A stretch of DNA of 36,795 nt from Paracoccaceae bacterium. Its GTDB lineage: Bacteria > Pseudomonadota > Alphaproteobacteria > Rhodobacterales > Rhodobacteraceae. Position numbers and translations under genes: made by a program. The DNA is taken from NCBI GenBank assembly GCA_013139635.1, contig WTAL01000093.1:1-36795 (forward strand), read 5' to 3'. Shown here piece after piece: positions 28,415 through 36,795 of the stretch (position 1 is the stretch's first letter; each line of letters opens with the position of its first letter). Below the pieces are notes generated by a model. The model was not told the origin of the DNA. It did not search any database and worked only from the letters and a program-made list of their open reading frames with translations.

Positions 28415-28729
28415 ATGGCTGCTAAACTCCGCAAAGGTGACAAGGTCATCGTGCTGGCTGGCAAGGATAAAGGCAAAGAGGGTGAGATCACCCAAATGCT
28501 GACAACCGCTGGCAAGGCGCTGGTTTCCGGTGTAAACACCGTGATCCGCCACACAAAGCAAAGCCAAACCGCACAAGGTGGCCGCGTGCCACAGGAAGCC
28601 CCAATTCAGCTTTCTAACCTTGCTCTGGTAGACCCTAAAGATGGCGGCGCTACACGCGTTGGCTTCAAAACGGTTGAAGGTAAAAAAGTTCGTTTCGCTA
28701 AAAAATCGGGGGAAGTTATCAATGGCTGA
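28415..28729 (+). CDS. rplX: 50S ribosomal protein L24
   Basis: L24 is one of the initiator proteins of 50S assembly and carries a KOW fold. The 104-residue protein begins [20 protein letters not shown] with the KOW core at about 8-35, and has [11 protein letters not shown] in its middle. The ATG at 28415 follows GGAGG (28401-28405) at the end of rplN; an upstream in-frame extension to 28394 is not supported. The 3' end overlaps the rplE start by eight bases. Confidence 0.97.
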   Translation: MAAKLRKGDKVIVLAGKDKGKEGEITQMLTTAGKALVSGVNTVIRHTKQSQTAQGGRVPQEAPIQLSNLALVDPKDGGATRVGFKTVEGKKVRFAKKSGEVING

Positions 28730-29273
28730 TTATACACCTCGCTATAAAGCTCTTTACGCTGACAGCATTCGTGCTGCCATGAAAGAAGAGTTTGCGTATA
28801 AAAACGACATGATGATCCCTAAGCTCGAGAAAATCGTGCTGAACATGGGTGTTGGTGAAGCTGTTGCAGACAGCAAGAAAATCCGCTCGGCAGTAACCGA
28901 CATGGGTTTGATTGCAGGTCAGCAGCCGGTTATCAATAAAGCGCGCAACTCGATCGCTGGCTTTAAGGTTCGCGAAGACATGCCTTTGGGCTGTAAAGTG
29001 ACCTTGCGTGGCGACCGGATGTTCGAATTTATGGATCGCCTGACCACCGTGGCTATGCCACGTATCCGCGACTTTCGCGGCAGCAACCCCAAGAGCTTCG
29101 ATGGCCGTGGCAACTTCGCCATGGGTTTGAAAGAGCACATCGTATTCCCTGAGATCGACTTTGATAAAGTTGATGTCATGTGGGGCATGGATATCATCAT
29201 TTGCACCACCGCTAAGACCGACGGTGAAGCACGCGCATTGCTGAAGCATTTCAGCATGCCGTTCACCGAATAG
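28722..29273 (+). CDS. rplE: 50S ribosomal protein L5
   Basis: L5 binds 5S rRNA and bridges to S13. The 183-residue product starts [20 protein letters not shown] and contains [38 protein letters not shown] and [10 protein letters not shown] near the C-terminus. The ATG at 28722 lies inside the last codons of rplX (overlap 28722-28729) and has GGGGGAAG just upstream, a coupled start; longer upstream frames are shadows of rplX. Confidence 0.97.
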   Translation: MADYTPRYKALYADSIRAAMKEEFAYKNDMMIPKLEKIVLNMGVGEAVADSKKIRSAVTDMGLIAGQQPVINKARNSIAGFKVREDMPLGCKVTLRGDRMFEFMDRLTTVAMPRIRDFRGSNPKSFDGRGNFAMGLKEHIVFPEIDFDKVDVMWGMDIIICTTAKTDGEARALLKHFSMPFTE

Positions 29274-29288
29274 GCGGGAGGAGAGACA

Positions 29289-29594
29289 ATGGCAAAAACA
29301 TCAATGGTCCAGCGTCAACTAAAGCGCGAGCGTCTTGTAGCAAAATTTGCTGCTAAACGCGCCGAGCTGAAGGAAACGTCACGGAACCAAGAGCTGCCAA
29401 TGGAAGAGCGCTTCAAAGCGGTTCTTGCACTGGCTAAACTTCCACGTGATAGCTCGGCTACACGCTTGCACAGCCGCTGTTTGATCAGCGGTCGGCCTAA
29501 GGCCTACTACCGCAAGTTTCGTATGTCGCGTATTGCACTCCGTGATCTGGCCTCAAAGGGCGAGATTCCGGGCATGGTTAAATCTAGCTGGTAA
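29289..29594 (+). CDS. rpsN: 30S ribosomal protein S14 (zinc-independent form)
   Basis: S14 is a late-binding 30S head protein. The 101-residue length and only one cysteine (in [15 protein letters not shown]) show the long, zinc-free form instead of the short CxxC form. It begins [20 protein letters not shown] and ends [19 protein letters not shown] (29276-29283) is a strong ribosome binding site. Confidence 0.98.
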   Translation: MAKTSMVQRQLKRERLVAKFAAKRAELKETSRNQELPMEERFKAVLALAKLPRDSSATRLHSRCLISGRPKAYYRKFRMSRIALRDLASKGEIPGMVKSSW

Positions 29595-29607
29595 GGGAGG
29601 CTGAACA

Positions 29608-30006
29608 ATGAATTTGAATGATCCGTTGGGCGACATGCTCACCCGTATCCGTAATGCTCAGATGCGTAACAAATCCACCTGCAAGACCCCGGCTTCCAAG
29701 CTGCGCGGTTGGGTGCTCGATGTGCTGGAATCCGAAGGCTACATCCGCGGCTACGAAGCCGGGATGGACTCTGAAGGTAAACCAGAGATCGAAATTTCGT
29801 TGAAGTATTTCGACGGCGAGCCAGTTATCAAGGAGCTGAAACGTGTTTCTACTCCCGGCCGCCGCGTTTACACCAACGTAAATGGTATTCCTAAAGTCCG
29901 TCAGGGCCTCGGAATCGCGATTGTATCCACGCCGAAAGGCGTAATGTCCGATGCACAGGCTCGTACCGACAATGTCGGTGGCGAAGTCCTCTGCACCGTA
30001 TTTTAG
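29608..30006 (+). CDS. rpsH: 30S ribosomal protein S8
   Basis: S8 binds the central domain of 16S rRNA and in enterobacteria represses the spc operon from a site at rplE. The 132-residue protein begins [20 protein letters not shown] and ends with [18 protein letters not shown], which carries the conserved RNA-binding region. GGGAGG (29594-29599) serves the ATG. Ten bases separate its stop from rplF. Confidence 0.98.
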   Translation: MNLNDPLGDMLTRIRNAQMRNKSTCKTPASKLRGWVLDVLESEGYIRGYEAGMDSEGKPEIEISLKYFDGEPVIKELKRVSTPGRRVYTNVNGIPKVRQGLGIAIVSTPKGVMSDAQARTDNVGGEVLCTVF

Positions 30007-30015
30007 GAGGTTTTC

Positions 30016-30549
30016 ATGTCAAGAATTGGTAAAAAACCTGTTGAAATGCCAGCGGGCGTATCGGCTGCATTGTCAGGCCAAAGCATTGAAGTTAAGGGGC
30101 CTAAGGGCACGCTTGGCTTTAAGGCGACTGACGATGTGACCATCACTGTTGAAGACAACGTGATTTGGGTTAAGCCTCGCGGCAACTCAAAGCGCGCGCG
30201 TCAACAGTGGGGCATGAGCCGTACTTGCATCTCTAACTTGGTGCAGGGCGTAACTGCTGGCTTCAAGAAAGAACTTGAGATCAACGGTATTGGTTATCGT
30301 GCGGCGCTTCAGGGCAACGTGCTTAAGCTTAGCTTGGGTTACTCGCATGATGTGCTTTTTGATATTCCGGCTGGTGTAACCATCACCTGCCCGAAAAACA
30401 CTGTAATCATCGTTGAAGGTATCAACGCCCAGCAAGTGGGCCAGGTAGCTGCAAACATTCGCGCTTGGCGCAAACCCGAACCTTACAAAGGTAAAGGCAT
30501 CAAATATAAAGATGAATTTATCTTCCGTAAGGAAGGCAAGAAGAAATAA
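30016..30549 (+). CDS. rplF: 50S ribosomal protein L6
   Basis: L6 lies near the sarcin-ricin loop and the factor-binding site. The 177-residue protein has two L6 repeats, starts [20 protein letters not shown] and ends with [20 protein letters not shown] and a lysine tail, the family signature. AGGAGG (30006-30011) gives a strong ribosome binding site. Confidence 0.98.
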   Translation: MSRIGKKPVEMPAGVSAALSGQSIEVKGPKGTLGFKATDDVTITVEDNVIWVKPRGNSKRARQQWGMSRTCISNLVQGVTAGFKKELEINGIGYRAALQGNVLKLSLGYSHDVLFDIPAGVTITCPKNTVIIVEGINAQQVGQVAANIRAWRKPEPYKGKGIKYKDEFIFRKEGKKK

Positions 30550-30560
30550 GGAGCGCGATA

Positions 30561-30920
30561 ATGGCAAACACAAAACGACAGTTGTTTCTAAAACGCCGCA
30601 TGCGCGTTCGGAACAAACTACGCAAGATGGCCAATGGCCGTCCGCGTTTGAGCGTCCATCGCTCGGGCAAAAACATGTCCGTGCAAATCATCGACGATCT
30701 CAATGGCGTTACTTTGGCTTCGGCCTCGACGCTGGAGAAATCACTCGGTGTGGTGGGCATAAACAATATCGAAGCATCATCCAAAGTGGGCGCGGCTATT
30801 GCCGAGCGTGCTAAAAAGGCCGGTGTTGAAGATGTTTATTTTGATCGCGGAGGCTTCCTGTTTCACGGGAAAGTCAAAGCGCTCGCAGATGCTGCCCGTG
30901 AGGGCGGCCTTAAATTCTAG
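30561..30920 (+). CDS. rplR: 50S ribosomal protein L18
   Basis: L18 binds 5S rRNA in the central protuberance. The 119-residue protein starts [20 protein letters not shown], has [20 protein letters not shown] and ends [20 protein letters not shown] then REGGLKF, typical of the family. AAGGAG (30548-30553) supports the ATG. Confidence 0.98.
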   Translation: MANTKRQLFLKRRMRVRNKLRKMANGRPRLSVHRSGKNMSVQIIDDLNGVTLASASTLEKSLGVVGINNIEASSKVGAAIAERAKKAGVEDVYFDRGGFLFHGKVKALADAAREGGLKF

Positions 30921-30929
30921 GAGAGCGAT

Positions 30930-31517
30930 ATGGCAAGAGAAGACAATAATCGCCGGGGTAAACGTCGCGATCGCGATGAAACACCGGAATTTGCCGATCG
31001 CTTGGTAGCGATCAACCGCGTGTCGAAAACGGTAAAGGGCGGTAAGCGCTTCGGATTTGCGGCATTGGTGGTTGTAGGTGATCAGAAAGGCCGCGTGGGC
31101 TTTGGTAAAGGTAAAGCAAAAGAGGTTCCTGAAGCAATTCGGAAAGCCACTGAGCAAGCCAAGCGCCAGATGATCCGCGTGCCACTACGTGAGGGTCGGA
31201 CCCTGCACCACGACATGTTCGGCCGCCACGGCGCCGGCAATGTAGTGATGCGGACAGCCCCTGCGGGTACTGGCATTATTGCTGGTGGCCCAATGCGTGC
31301 GGTTTTTGAAATGCTTGGTTTGCAGGACGTGGTGGCAAAATCCATCGGTTCGCAAAACCCGTATAACATGATCCGCGCCACTATGGACGGCCTGAAAAAG
31401 ATGGGTAGCCCGCGCAACGTAGCGCAGCGTCGTGGTAAGAAGGTCTCTGACATTCTGCCCGCCCGTAACGAAACCCCAGCAGCTGCTTCGGAAGAAGCCG
31501 CACCAGCTGAAGCTTAA
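30930..31517 (+). CDS. rpsE: 30S ribosomal protein S5
   Basis: S5 contributes to mRNA entry and decoding fidelity. The 195-residue protein has a charged N-terminus, the S5 double-stranded-RNA-binding fold (about 20-85, [20 protein letters not shown] and [20 protein letters not shown]), then [19 protein letters not shown]. Its tail is Ala/Glu-rich, a few residues longer than usual. AGGAG (30920-30924) supports the ATG. Confidence 0.98.
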   Translation: MAREDNNRRGKRRDRDETPEFADRLVAINRVSKTVKGGKRFGFAALVVVGDQKGRVGFGKGKAKEVPEAIRKATEQAKRQMIRVPLREGRTLHHDMFGRHGAGNVVMRTAPAGTGIIAGGPMRAVFEMLGLQDVVAKSIGSQNPYNMIRATMDGLKKMGSPRNVAQRRGKKVSDILPARNETPAAASEEAAPAEA

Positions 31518-31528
31518 GGAGCAACACC

Positions 31529-31717
31529 ATGGCAAAAACCATCGTTGTAAAGCAGATTGGCTCGCCAATTCGCCGCCCAAAAGACCAGCTGGCTACGCTA
31601 AAAGGTCTGGGCCTCAACAAGATGCACAAAACCCGTGAGCTTGAAGACACACCGTCAGTACGCGGCATGGTCAGCAAGATTTCACACATGGTTGTGATTA
31701 TTGAAGAGAAGGGCTAG
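31529..31717 (+). CDS. rpmD: 50S ribosomal protein L30
   Basis: L30 is a small 50S protein. The 62-residue product begins [20 protein letters not shown] and has [20 protein letters not shown], the family core. AAGGAG (31516-31521) serves the ATG. In most bacteria rplO follows directly; here two hairpins, a strong terminator and an unrelated gene come between. Confidence 0.97.
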   Translation: MAKTIVVKQIGSPIRRPKDQLATLKGLGLNKMHKTRELEDTPSVRGMVSKISHMVVIIEEKG

Positions 31718-31725
31718 CGCCTTTT

Positions 31726-31744
31726 GGTGGGGTAAAACCCCACC
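31726..31744 (+). promoter_or_regulatory. Hairpin directly after rpmD
   Basis: GGTGGGG (31726-31732), loop TAAAA, CCCCACC (31738-31744). It precedes the main terminator and may stabilise the 3' end of the upstream mRNA. Confidence 0.5.
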
Positions 31745-31758
31745 CTACGAAATTGAAA

Positions 31759-31791
31759 ACGCCTCGAGGGAAACCTCGGGGCGTTTTTTTT
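31759..31791 (+). terminator. Intrinsic terminator after rpmD
   Basis: ACGCCTCGAGG (31759-31769), GAAA tetraloop, CCTCGGGGCGT (31774-31784) with one T-G wobble, followed by eight Ts (31784-31791). It ends the spc transcript before rplO. Confidence 0.95.
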
Positions 31792-31868
31792 GTTTGCACT
31801 ATGCTTTTTCTTTTCACTGGCTTACCTTTGCTTCGATTTTTTTACGAGATTGAAGTAAGGAGCAGATA

Positions 31869-32501
31869 GTGACAATTCCAACTAAGTATTCGAACATATT
31901 TATCCCGGTCAAAAGCTTTTTGAATTCTTACCGCGCGCTTTCCGACGGAAGGAGAGCAATTATGCTACTTGAAGCACACACCAACGAGTCATCGTTCCTA
32001 TTTTCAGATTGGAAAATTAATTGGATTGCAGCCTGCACCCTTTTACGATCTTCGATTGATTTGTTTCAACAAGATCAGGCTTCGTGCCTAGATGCAAAAA
32101 TTCGTGATGAAATACGGAATGAATGGCACGCGATAAAAAGAGATAAGGAGAACCATTCAATATTCTGGGATTTCCTGAAGAAAGAGCGAGATAGTATTAT
32201 TCACCATTATGAATGGCCTGCCTATGAGGTCTGGATGGACGAAAATGAGCAATACCGCCCCGCAAGAATTAGTATTGCGGACCTTAGACTTGAAAATGAG
32301 AAAAACGTATTGTTGATGAAATCGGGGCGTTTCGAGGGGGAAGACTCAGTGGAATTACTCGGAAGCGCGGGCGCATGGGTGGAGGATAGAATTTTTTCGG
32401 CAATCCGGCGGGCTGGCTATTCCCCTGATGAGGAAAGAAATATCGTAAATTTTTCAAAGAGACCGAAAGCCGGACCTACTTTGTTGAGTGGAAAGATATG
32501 A
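31869..32501 (+). CDS. Hypothetical protein with R-x4-H (HEPN-like) motif
   Basis: I do not recognise this 210-residue protein. It starts at GTG with a good ribosome binding site (AAGGAG, 31857-31862). The sequence looks alpha-helical and soluble, with no signal or membrane segment. A stretch WDFLKKERDSIIHHYEW (100-116) contains R107-x4-H112, the spacing of the catalytic motif of HEPN ribonucleases, and follows WIAACTLLRSSIDLFQ (52-67). Such an F-x-x-ERD-x-I-H-Y pattern also occurs in unrelated uncharacterised proteins, so this is only a hint. Its base composition is clearly more AT-rich than the ribosomal genes around it, suggesting recent arrival. No partner gene is adjacent. Confidence is for a real gene, not a function. 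Confidence 0.75.
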   Translation: MTIPTKYSNIFIPVKSFLNSYRALSDGRRAIMLLEAHTNESSFLFSDWKINWIAACTLLRSSIDLFQQDQASCLDAKIRDEIRNEWHAIKRDKENHSIFWDFLKKERDSIIHHYEWPAYEVWMDENEQYRPARISIADLRLENEKNVLLMKSGRFEGEDSVELLGSAGAWVEDRIFSAIRRAGYSPDEERNIVNFSKRPKAGPTLLSGKI

Positions 32502-32536
32502 GTGCTTGACTGAAACTACATGGGCCCCGTTTAGGC

Positions 32537-32565
32537 TTGATCATATGGGGATACACGTCTATATG
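32537..32565 (+). promoter_or_regulatory. Promoter driving rplO-secY-adk
   Basis: TTGATC (32537-32542), 17-base spacer, TATATG (32560-32565). It lies 99 bases before rplO and follows the inserted gene. Confidence 0.6.
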
Positions 32566-32664
32566 CCCCAAGTGGATTTCAAAAACCCACAGAATCATAT
32601 CAACGCCGTGTTGCTCTTGGGTTGACGCTCATCAGGGGACTTCCGGCAAATTAGGAGAAGCGTC

Positions 32665-33120
32665 ATGAAATTGTTTGAACTACACGATAACCCCGGTGCA
32701 ACTAAATCCAAGAAACGCAAAGCGCGTGGTCCGGGTTCGGGCAAGGGTAAAATGGCTGGCCGTGGTATCAAGGGTCAGAAGTCTCGCTCGGGTGTGGCGA
32801 TTAATGGCTACGAGGGTGGCCAGATGCCACTTTACCAACGCCTGCCAAAGCGCGGCTTTAACATGCGCAACCCTAACAAATATGCGGTTGTAAACTTCCT
32901 CGTGCTGCAAAAGTTCATTGATGCTGGCAAGATCGACGCCTCTAAGCCAATCACCGAAGACGTGATGCTCGCGTGTGGCCTTGTGCGCCGCAAGCAGCAA
33001 GGCGTGCGCCTGCTGGCCAAAGGTGAGCTGACGTCTAAGCTCGACATCACGGTAACTGGCGCCTCTAAGGGTGCGGTTGAGGCTGTTGAAAAAGCTGGCG
33101 GCAAGATCACGCTTGCGTAA
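32665..33120 (+). CDS. rplO: 50S ribosomal protein L15
   Basis: L15 is a late-assembly 50S protein. The 151-residue protein starts [20 protein letters not shown] and has [20 protein letters not shown] and [18 protein letters not shown]-like sequence ([18 protein letters not shown]). TAGGAG (32652-32657) supports the ATG. It now heads a transcript with secY and adk. Confidence 0.97.
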   Translation: MKLFELHDNPGATKSKKRKARGPGSGKGKMAGRGIKGQKSRSGVAINGYEGGQMPLYQRLPKRGFNMRNPNKYAVVNFLVLQKFIDAGKIDASKPITEDVMLACGLVRRKQQGVRLLAKGELTSKLDITVTGASKGAVEAVEKAGGKITLA

Positions 33121-33142
33121 ATTGCGGCACTGAGGACTTGTG

Positions 33143-33161
33143 AAGCCGCGCATTGCGGCTT
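33143..33161 (+). promoter_or_regulatory. Hairpin after rplO
   Basis: AAGCCGC (33143-33149), loop GCATT, GCGGCTT (33155-33161), with no T tract. Possible processing or stability stem between rplO and secY. Confidence 0.45.
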
Positions 33162-33184
33162 ACATCAGTAACAGAGATTTAATT

Positions 33185-33224
33185 GCGCCGCTGTGAGCCG
33201 TTAATCGGGTCAAAGCGGCGCTTT
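33185..33224 (+). promoter_or_regulatory. Long-loop hairpin before secY
   Basis: GCGCCGCT (33185-33192) pairs perfectly with AGCGGCGC (33214-33221), enclosing 21 bases, followed by TTT. It ends 18 bases before secY, so it may attenuate transcription or control access to the ribosome binding site. Confidence 0.5.
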
Positions 33225-33241
33225 CAGTTAAGGGGCCACAC

Positions 33242-34597
33242 ATGGCATCTGCAGCAGAACAAATGGCATCGAATATGAGCTGGGGCGGGCTGGGCAAAGC
33301 TAAAGAGCTTCGCCAGCGTATTCTCTTCGCGCTTGGGCTTCTTATCGTTTATCGCGTTGGCACCTATGTGCCCATTCCGGGGATCGATTCCGCGCAGCTT
33401 GCGTCCTTCTTTGAAGGCCAACAGGGCGGCATTGGCGGCATATTGAATATGTTCACGGGTGGGGCGATCAGCCGGATGGCTATCTTTACCCTTGGCATTA
33501 TGCCCTATATTTCGGCCTCGATCATCGTGCAGCTGCTTACGTCTATGGTGCCCTCGCTTGAGGCGCTTAAGAAAGACGGCGAGCAAGGTCGCAAGAAGAT
33601 CAACCAATATACGCGTTATGGCACCGTGGCTTTGGCCTTTGCGCAGTCTTACGGCATTGCTGTGGGCCTTGAGGGGCAGGGGCTGGCCACAGAGGCTGGC
33701 ATGTTCTTCCGCGCCTCTACCGTAATTACGCTTGTAGGCGGCACCATGTTCCTGATGTGGCTGGGTGAGCAGATCACCTCGCGCGGCATTGGCAACGGCA
33801 TTTCGCTGATTATCTTTGTGGGCATCGTTGCGGGCCTGCCGGGCGCTACGGCGCAATTCTTTGAAGCTGGTCGCGCTGGTACTATTTCAACCGCGCTGAT
33901 CCTTGGTGTGATCGTTATGGTGATTGTGGTGCTTGGGCTGGTGGTGTTTGTGGAGCGCGCTTTGCGAAAAATCCACATCCAGTACCCCAAGCGGCAAGTG
34001 GGCATGAAGATGTATGGCGGCGAAAGCTCGCATCTGCCGGTTAAGCTTAATCCGGCTGGCGTGATCCCTGCGATCTTTGCCTCGTCGCTTCTGCTTTTGC
34101 CAACGACAATTACGGCTTTTGCTGACCCGAATGCCACTGGCTTTATGGCGACCGTCTCGGCCTATATGGGCCGTGGGCAGCCGCTTTATATGCTGATGAC
34201 CGCCGCGCTGGTTATTTTCTTTGCTTACTTCTACACCCATAACGTTGCGTTTAAGGTGGATGACGTGGCCGATAACCTTAAGAAGCAAGGTGGCTTTGTG
34301 CCGGGCATTCGCCCCGGGGTTAAAACTGCCGAGTATCTTGAATACGTGATGAACCGCCTTCTGGTGCTTGGTGGCCTCTACCTTGCGGCCGTTGTGCTGT
34401 TGCCTGAGCTGCTCATCGCCAAAACCAGCATTCCGTTTTACTTCGGCGGCACGTCGGTTTTGATTGTGGTTTCGGTGACAATGGATACAATCAACCAAGT
34501 TCAGTCTCACATGATGGCCCAACAATATGAGAGCTTGATCGAAAAATCGAAAATGCGGGGTAAAAACCGCAGTAAAGCGCGGAGACGTCGTAAATGA
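33242..34597 (+). CDS. secY: Preprotein translocase subunit SecY
   Basis: SecY forms the protein-conducting channel of the inner membrane with SecE and SecG. The 451-residue protein has ten predicted membrane spans, with [24 protein letters not shown]-type sequence in the first (residues about 22-42), [15 protein letters not shown] in span 2, and the conserved cytoplasmic loop [13 protein letters not shown] (about 347-359). It ends in a basic tail. AAGGGG (33231-33236) supports the ATG. The stop overlaps the adk start (ATGA), a common alphaproteobacterial secY-adk pairing. Confidence 0.97.
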   Translation: MASAAEQMASNMSWGGLGKAKELRQRILFALGLLIVYRVGTYVPIPGIDSAQLASFFEGQQGGIGGILNMFTGGAISRMAIFTLGIMPYISASIIVQLLTSMVPSLEALKKDGEQGRKKINQYTRYGTVALAFAQSYGIAVGLEGQGLATEAGMFFRASTVITLVGGTMFLMWLGEQITSRGIGNGISLIIFVGIVAGLPGATAQFFEAGRAGTISTALILGVIVMVIVVLGLVVFVERALRKIHIQYPKRQVGMKMYGGESSHLPVKLNPAGVIPAIFASSLLLLPTTITAFADPNATGFMATVSAYMGRGQPLYMLMTAALVIFFAYFYTHNVAFKVDDVADNLKKQGGFVPGIRPGVKTAEYLEYVMNRLLVLGGLYLAAVVLLPELLIAKTSIPFYFGGTSVLIVVSVTMDTINQVQSHMMAQQYESLIEKSKMRGKNRSKARRRRK

Positions 34598-35241
34598 ACA
34601 TAATCCTGCTTGGGCCGCCTGGAGCGGGTAAGGGAACACAAGCGCATCGGTTAGTAGCCGAGCGCGGTATGGTGCAGCTATCTACTGGTGATATGCTGCG
34701 CGCTGCCCGCACGTCGGGCACCGAGATGGGCAAACAAGTGGCGGCTGTAATGGATGCCGGTAAGCTGGTAACCGACGAGATTGTTATTGGCCTGATCGCC
34801 GAGCAGCTTGATAGCGCCACCGACGCAGGGTTTATTTTTGACGGCTTCCCCCGCACTTTGGCTCAGGCCGATGCATTGGGCGAGTTGCTTGAAAGCAAAG
34901 GCGCAAGCCTTGAGGCCGTGGTTGAAATGCAGGTGGATGATGAGGCGCTCGTAGCGCGCATCACGGGCCGCTTTACCTGCGGGGAATGTGGCGAGGGCTA
35001 CCACGATACCTTCAAAACCCCTGCTGTTGAAAACACCTGTGATAACTGTGGCAGCGTCGGCAGCTTCAAGCGCCGCGCCGATGATAACGAGGACGCCCTG
35101 CGCACCCGTCTGATGGCTTACTATAAAGATACCTCGCCGCTGATCGGCTATTACTACGCCAAAAACATGCTGAAGCGCATTGATGGTTTGGGTGAAATTG
35201 ACGAGGTTGCAGGGCGCATATCTGGTGCACTTGACGGTTGA
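34594..35241 (+). CDS. adk: Adenylate kinase (zinc-binding lid form)
   Basis: Adenylate kinase interconverts ATP plus AMP and two ADP in the cytosol. The 215-residue long-form enzyme has the P-loop GPPGAGKGT (7-15), the AMP-binding GDMLRAA (32-38), FDGFPRT (82-88) and an insert lid with four cysteines C129, C132, C149 and C152, which should bind zinc. It is coupled to secY by a four-base overlap. A good promoter follows the gene, so it ends this transcript. Confidence 0.98.
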   Translation: MNIILLGPPGAGKGTQAHRLVAERGMVQLSTGDMLRAARTSGTEMGKQVAAVMDAGKLVTDEIVIGLIAEQLDSATDAGFIFDGFPRTLAQADALGELLESKGASLEAVVEMQVDDEALVARITGRFTCGECGEGYHDTFKTPAVENTCDNCGSVGSFKRRADDNEDALRTRLMAYYKDTSPLIGYYYAKNMLKRIDGLGEIDEVAGRISGALDG

Positions 35242-35253
35242 TCATTTGAGGGC

Positions 35254-35281
35254 TTGACGGTGGCAACTTCTTGCCTATAAT
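35254..35281 (+). promoter_or_regulatory. Strong promoter for rpsM-rpsK-rpoA
   Basis: TTGACG (35254-35259), 16-base spacer, TATAAT (35276-35281), the best -10 in the window. It lies 149 bases before rpsM. Confidence 0.8.
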
Positions 35282-35305
35282 CCGCGCTCTCTTGGTCGCT
35301 TATGC

Positions 35306-35406
35306 CTGATTTCCGAATCAGTTCCAGTAGGTTGAAAAAGAGTTAACCCACCGGCGGAATGGCGGTGGGTTTTGGTTGTGAAAAAAGGGTCCGGAGCTAC
35401 GGACCC
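35306..35406 (+). promoter_or_regulatory. Structured rpsM leader with terminator-like hairpin
   Basis: Three hairpins follow the promoter: CTGATT/AATCAG (35306-35321); ACCCACCG (35346-35353) with CGGTGGGT (35363-35370) followed by TTTTGG; and GGGTCCG (35387-35393) with CGGACCC (35400-35406). The second resembles an intrinsic terminator, so transcription may be attenuated before rpsM. In enterobacteria S4 represses the alpha operon; whether this leader is an S4 target here is not known. Confidence 0.55.
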
Positions 35407-35429
35407 GCAAACAAGAACGGAGAGCCACT

Positions 35430-35798
35430 TTGGCACGTATCGCAGGGGTTAACATCCCAACACACAAGCAGGTGCAGATCGCCCTGTCTTATATCCACGG
35501 CATTGGCCGGGATTCCGCCGTAAAAATTTGTGAAGCCACTGGCATTGAGGGCACGCGCCGCGTGAACGAACTCTCAGACGCCGATGTGCTGAAAATTCGC
35601 GAGCATATTGATGGTAACTTCATGGTAGAAGGCGATTTGCGCCGTGATACCCAGATGAACATCAAGCGCTTGATGGACCTTGGTTGCTACCGCGGCCTGC
35701 GTCATCGTCGTAAATTGCCTGTGCGCGGCCAGCGTACCCACACCAACGCACGTACTCGCAAGGGCCCAGCCCGCGCGATTGCCGGCAAGAAGAAATAG
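35430..35798 (+). CDS. rpsM: 30S ribosomal protein S13
   Basis: S13 forms the 30S head and bridges to L5. The 122-residue protein reads [20 protein letters not shown] with helix-two-turn-helix and ends with [20 protein letters not shown], the tRNA-contacting tail. The start codon is TTG, unusual for a ribosomal protein; GGAGAG (35419-35424) is correctly spaced and the product begins exactly like its family. It precedes rpsK by 12 bases. Confidence 0.97.
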   Translation: MARIAGVNIPTHKQVQIALSYIHGIGRDSAVKICEATGIEGTRRVNELSDADVLKIREHIDGNFMVEGDLRRDTQMNIKRLMDLGCYRGLRHRRKLPVRGQRTHTNARTRKGPARAIAGKKK

Positions 35799-35810
35799 GG
35801 GAGCAGGTAA

Positions 35811-36200
35811 ATGGCACGCGAAAAAGCTAAAACAAAGCGTAAAGTTCGGAAGAATATTTCTTCGGGCATTGCTCACATCAATTCCAGCTTCAACAACACC
35901 AAGATTTTGATCTCCGATGCCCAAGGCAACGCGATTTCTTGGTCTTCTGCTGGCACAATGGGCTTCAAAGGCTCGCGTAAATCTACGCCCTATGCGGCGC
36001 AGATGGCGGCTGAGGATGCAGCGACAAAAGCACAAGAGCACGGCATGAAAACTGTTGAAGTTCAGGTGCAAGGCCCCGGTTCGGGCCGTGAAAGCGCACT
36101 TCGTGCTTTGGCTGCAATTGGCTTGATTGTGACTTCAATCCGCGACGTAACGCCGATGGCCCATAATGGTTGCCGTCCGCCTAAGCGCCGCCGCGTTTAA
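35811..36200 (+). CDS. rpsK: 30S ribosomal protein S11
   Basis: S11 lines the platform and the mRNA exit. The 129-residue protein begins [20 protein letters not shown] and has [20 protein letters not shown] and the C-terminal [15 protein letters not shown], all family signatures. GGGGAG (35798-35803) supports the ATG. Two hairpins separate it from rpoA; the usual rpsD is not here. Confidence 0.98.
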   Translation: MAREKAKTKRKVRKNISSGIAHINSSFNNTKILISDAQGNAISWSSAGTMGFKGSRKSTPYAAQMAAEDAATKAQEHGMKTVEVQVQGPGSGRESALRALAAIGLIVTSIRDVTPMAHNGCRPPKRRRV

Positions 36201-36212
36201 CGCACATTATTA

Positions 36213-36283
36213 TGAGCTGTGCCTAAACGGGCGCAGCTCACCGAATTTCCCTCGGGCGTTTGCAGCACCGGATCCGCTGCAAA
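36213..36283 (+). promoter_or_regulatory. Two hairpins between rpsK and rpoA
   Basis: TGAGCTGTGC (36213-36222) pairs with GCGCAGCTCA (36231-36240), ten pairs with one wobble; TTTGCAGC (36259-36266) pairs with GCTGCAAA (36276-36283). Neither has a T tract. They may set processing or rpoA translation relative to the ribosomal proteins. Confidence 0.55.
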
Positions 36284-36301
36284 CTAGTATGGAGGCCAAA
36301 T

Positions 36302-36795
36302 ATGATCCATAAAAACTGGCAAGAACTCATTCGTCCAACACAGCTAGACGTAAAGCCGGGTGCAGACCCGCTGCGCATGGCTGTGGCTGTGGCAGAACCG
36401 CTTGAGCGTGGCTTTGGCCTTACGCTTGGCAACGCGCTTCGCCGCGTTCTGCTCGGCTCGCTGCAAGGGGCTGCGATCACTTCGGTGCAAATTGATAACG
36501 TGCTGCATGAGTTCTCAAGCGTGGTTGGTGTGCGTGAAGACGTAACCGACATCGTGCTGAACCTCAAAGGCGTGGCCATCAACATGGAAGTTGAAGGCCC
36601 TAAGCGCGTGGCGATTAATGCCAAAGGCCCTGGTGTTGTTACCGCAGGTGACATCGTTGAGACCAACGGCATTGAGATCATGAATAAAGACCACGTGATC
36701 TGCCATCTTGATGAAGGCGCTTCGGTATTCATGGAGCTGACGGTTGAAACCGGCAAAGGCTATGTGCCAGCTGACAAAAACCGTCCAGAAGATGC
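36302..36795 (+). CDS. rpoA: RNA polymerase subunit alpha (5' part)
   Basis: RpoA dimers start RNA polymerase assembly and the C-terminal domain binds promoter UP elements. Only the first 164 codons are in the window. The N-terminal domain starts [20 protein letters not shown] and contains [17 protein letters not shown] (about 36-52), the dimerisation signature, then [21 protein letters not shown] (36291-36295) supports the ATG. The window ends inside the N-terminal domain, so the C-terminal domain cannot be judged. Confidence 0.97.
   Translation, partial: MIHKNWQELIRPTQLDVKPGADPLRMAVAVAEPLERGFGLTLGNALRRVLLGSLQGAAITSVQIDNVLHEFSSVVGVREDVTDIVLNLKGVAINMEVEGPKRVAINAKGPGVVTAGDIVETNGIEIMNKDHVICHLDEGASVFMELTVETGKGYVPADKNRPED

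Overview
The window is the main transcription and translation gene cluster of an alphaproteobacterium. The most likely group is Rhodobacterales (Roseobacter-like): the order secE-nusG-rplKAJL-rpoBC, then rpsL-rpsG-fusA-tuf, then S10/spc/alpha is contiguous; a rhamnosyltransferase-family gene and a cysteine-rich YkgJ-like gene lie between rpoC and rpsL; and RpoB and RpoC have typical alphaproteobacterial lengths (1378 and 1406 residues). This placement comes from gene order and protein character, not from a search, so genus and species are open.

Layout. 1-1240: a fragment of unknown coding sequence at the left edge, then a frameshifted gene of the formylglycine-generating-enzyme (SUMF1) family. 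1361-13291: secE, nusG, rplK, rplA, rplJ, rplL, rpoB, rpoC, with RNA hairpins in several gaps (L1-target-like leader, L10 leader, terminator-like and RNase III-like hairpins before rpoB), closed by a strong terminator at 13313. 13349-15409: three accessory genes (YkgJ-like, LprI-like lipid-free secreted protein, rhamnosyltransferase-like); the middle one is bracketed by a duplicated 3' end of the first. 15462-19938: str operon (promoter, rpsL, rpsG, fusA, tuf, terminator). 19970-36795: S10, spc and alpha genes through the first 164 codons of rpoA.

The most unusual property is that the normally continuous S10-spc block is opened at three places. Between rplW and rplB sits a divergent TetR repressor/DUF6326 membrane protein pair with a palindromic operator; between rplP and rpmC sits a class II Fic AMP-transferase; between rpmD and rplO sits an unrecognised gene with an R-x4-H motif reminiscent of HEPN ribonucleases. 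Each break starts with a strong intrinsic terminator and ends with a recognisable sigma-70-type promoter in front of the next ribosomal gene, so the ribosomal genes are re-promoted rather than simply interrupted. Two of the new promoters share a C-rich spacer.

Functionally the window supplies RNA polymerase (beta, beta', alpha), elongation factors EF-G and EF-Tu, 31 ribosomal proteins, the SecY and SecE translocon subunits, NusG and adenylate kinase. The inserted genes look like independently regulated cargo and show no sign in sequence of serving translation, although Fic proteins as a family can modify translation or replication targets.
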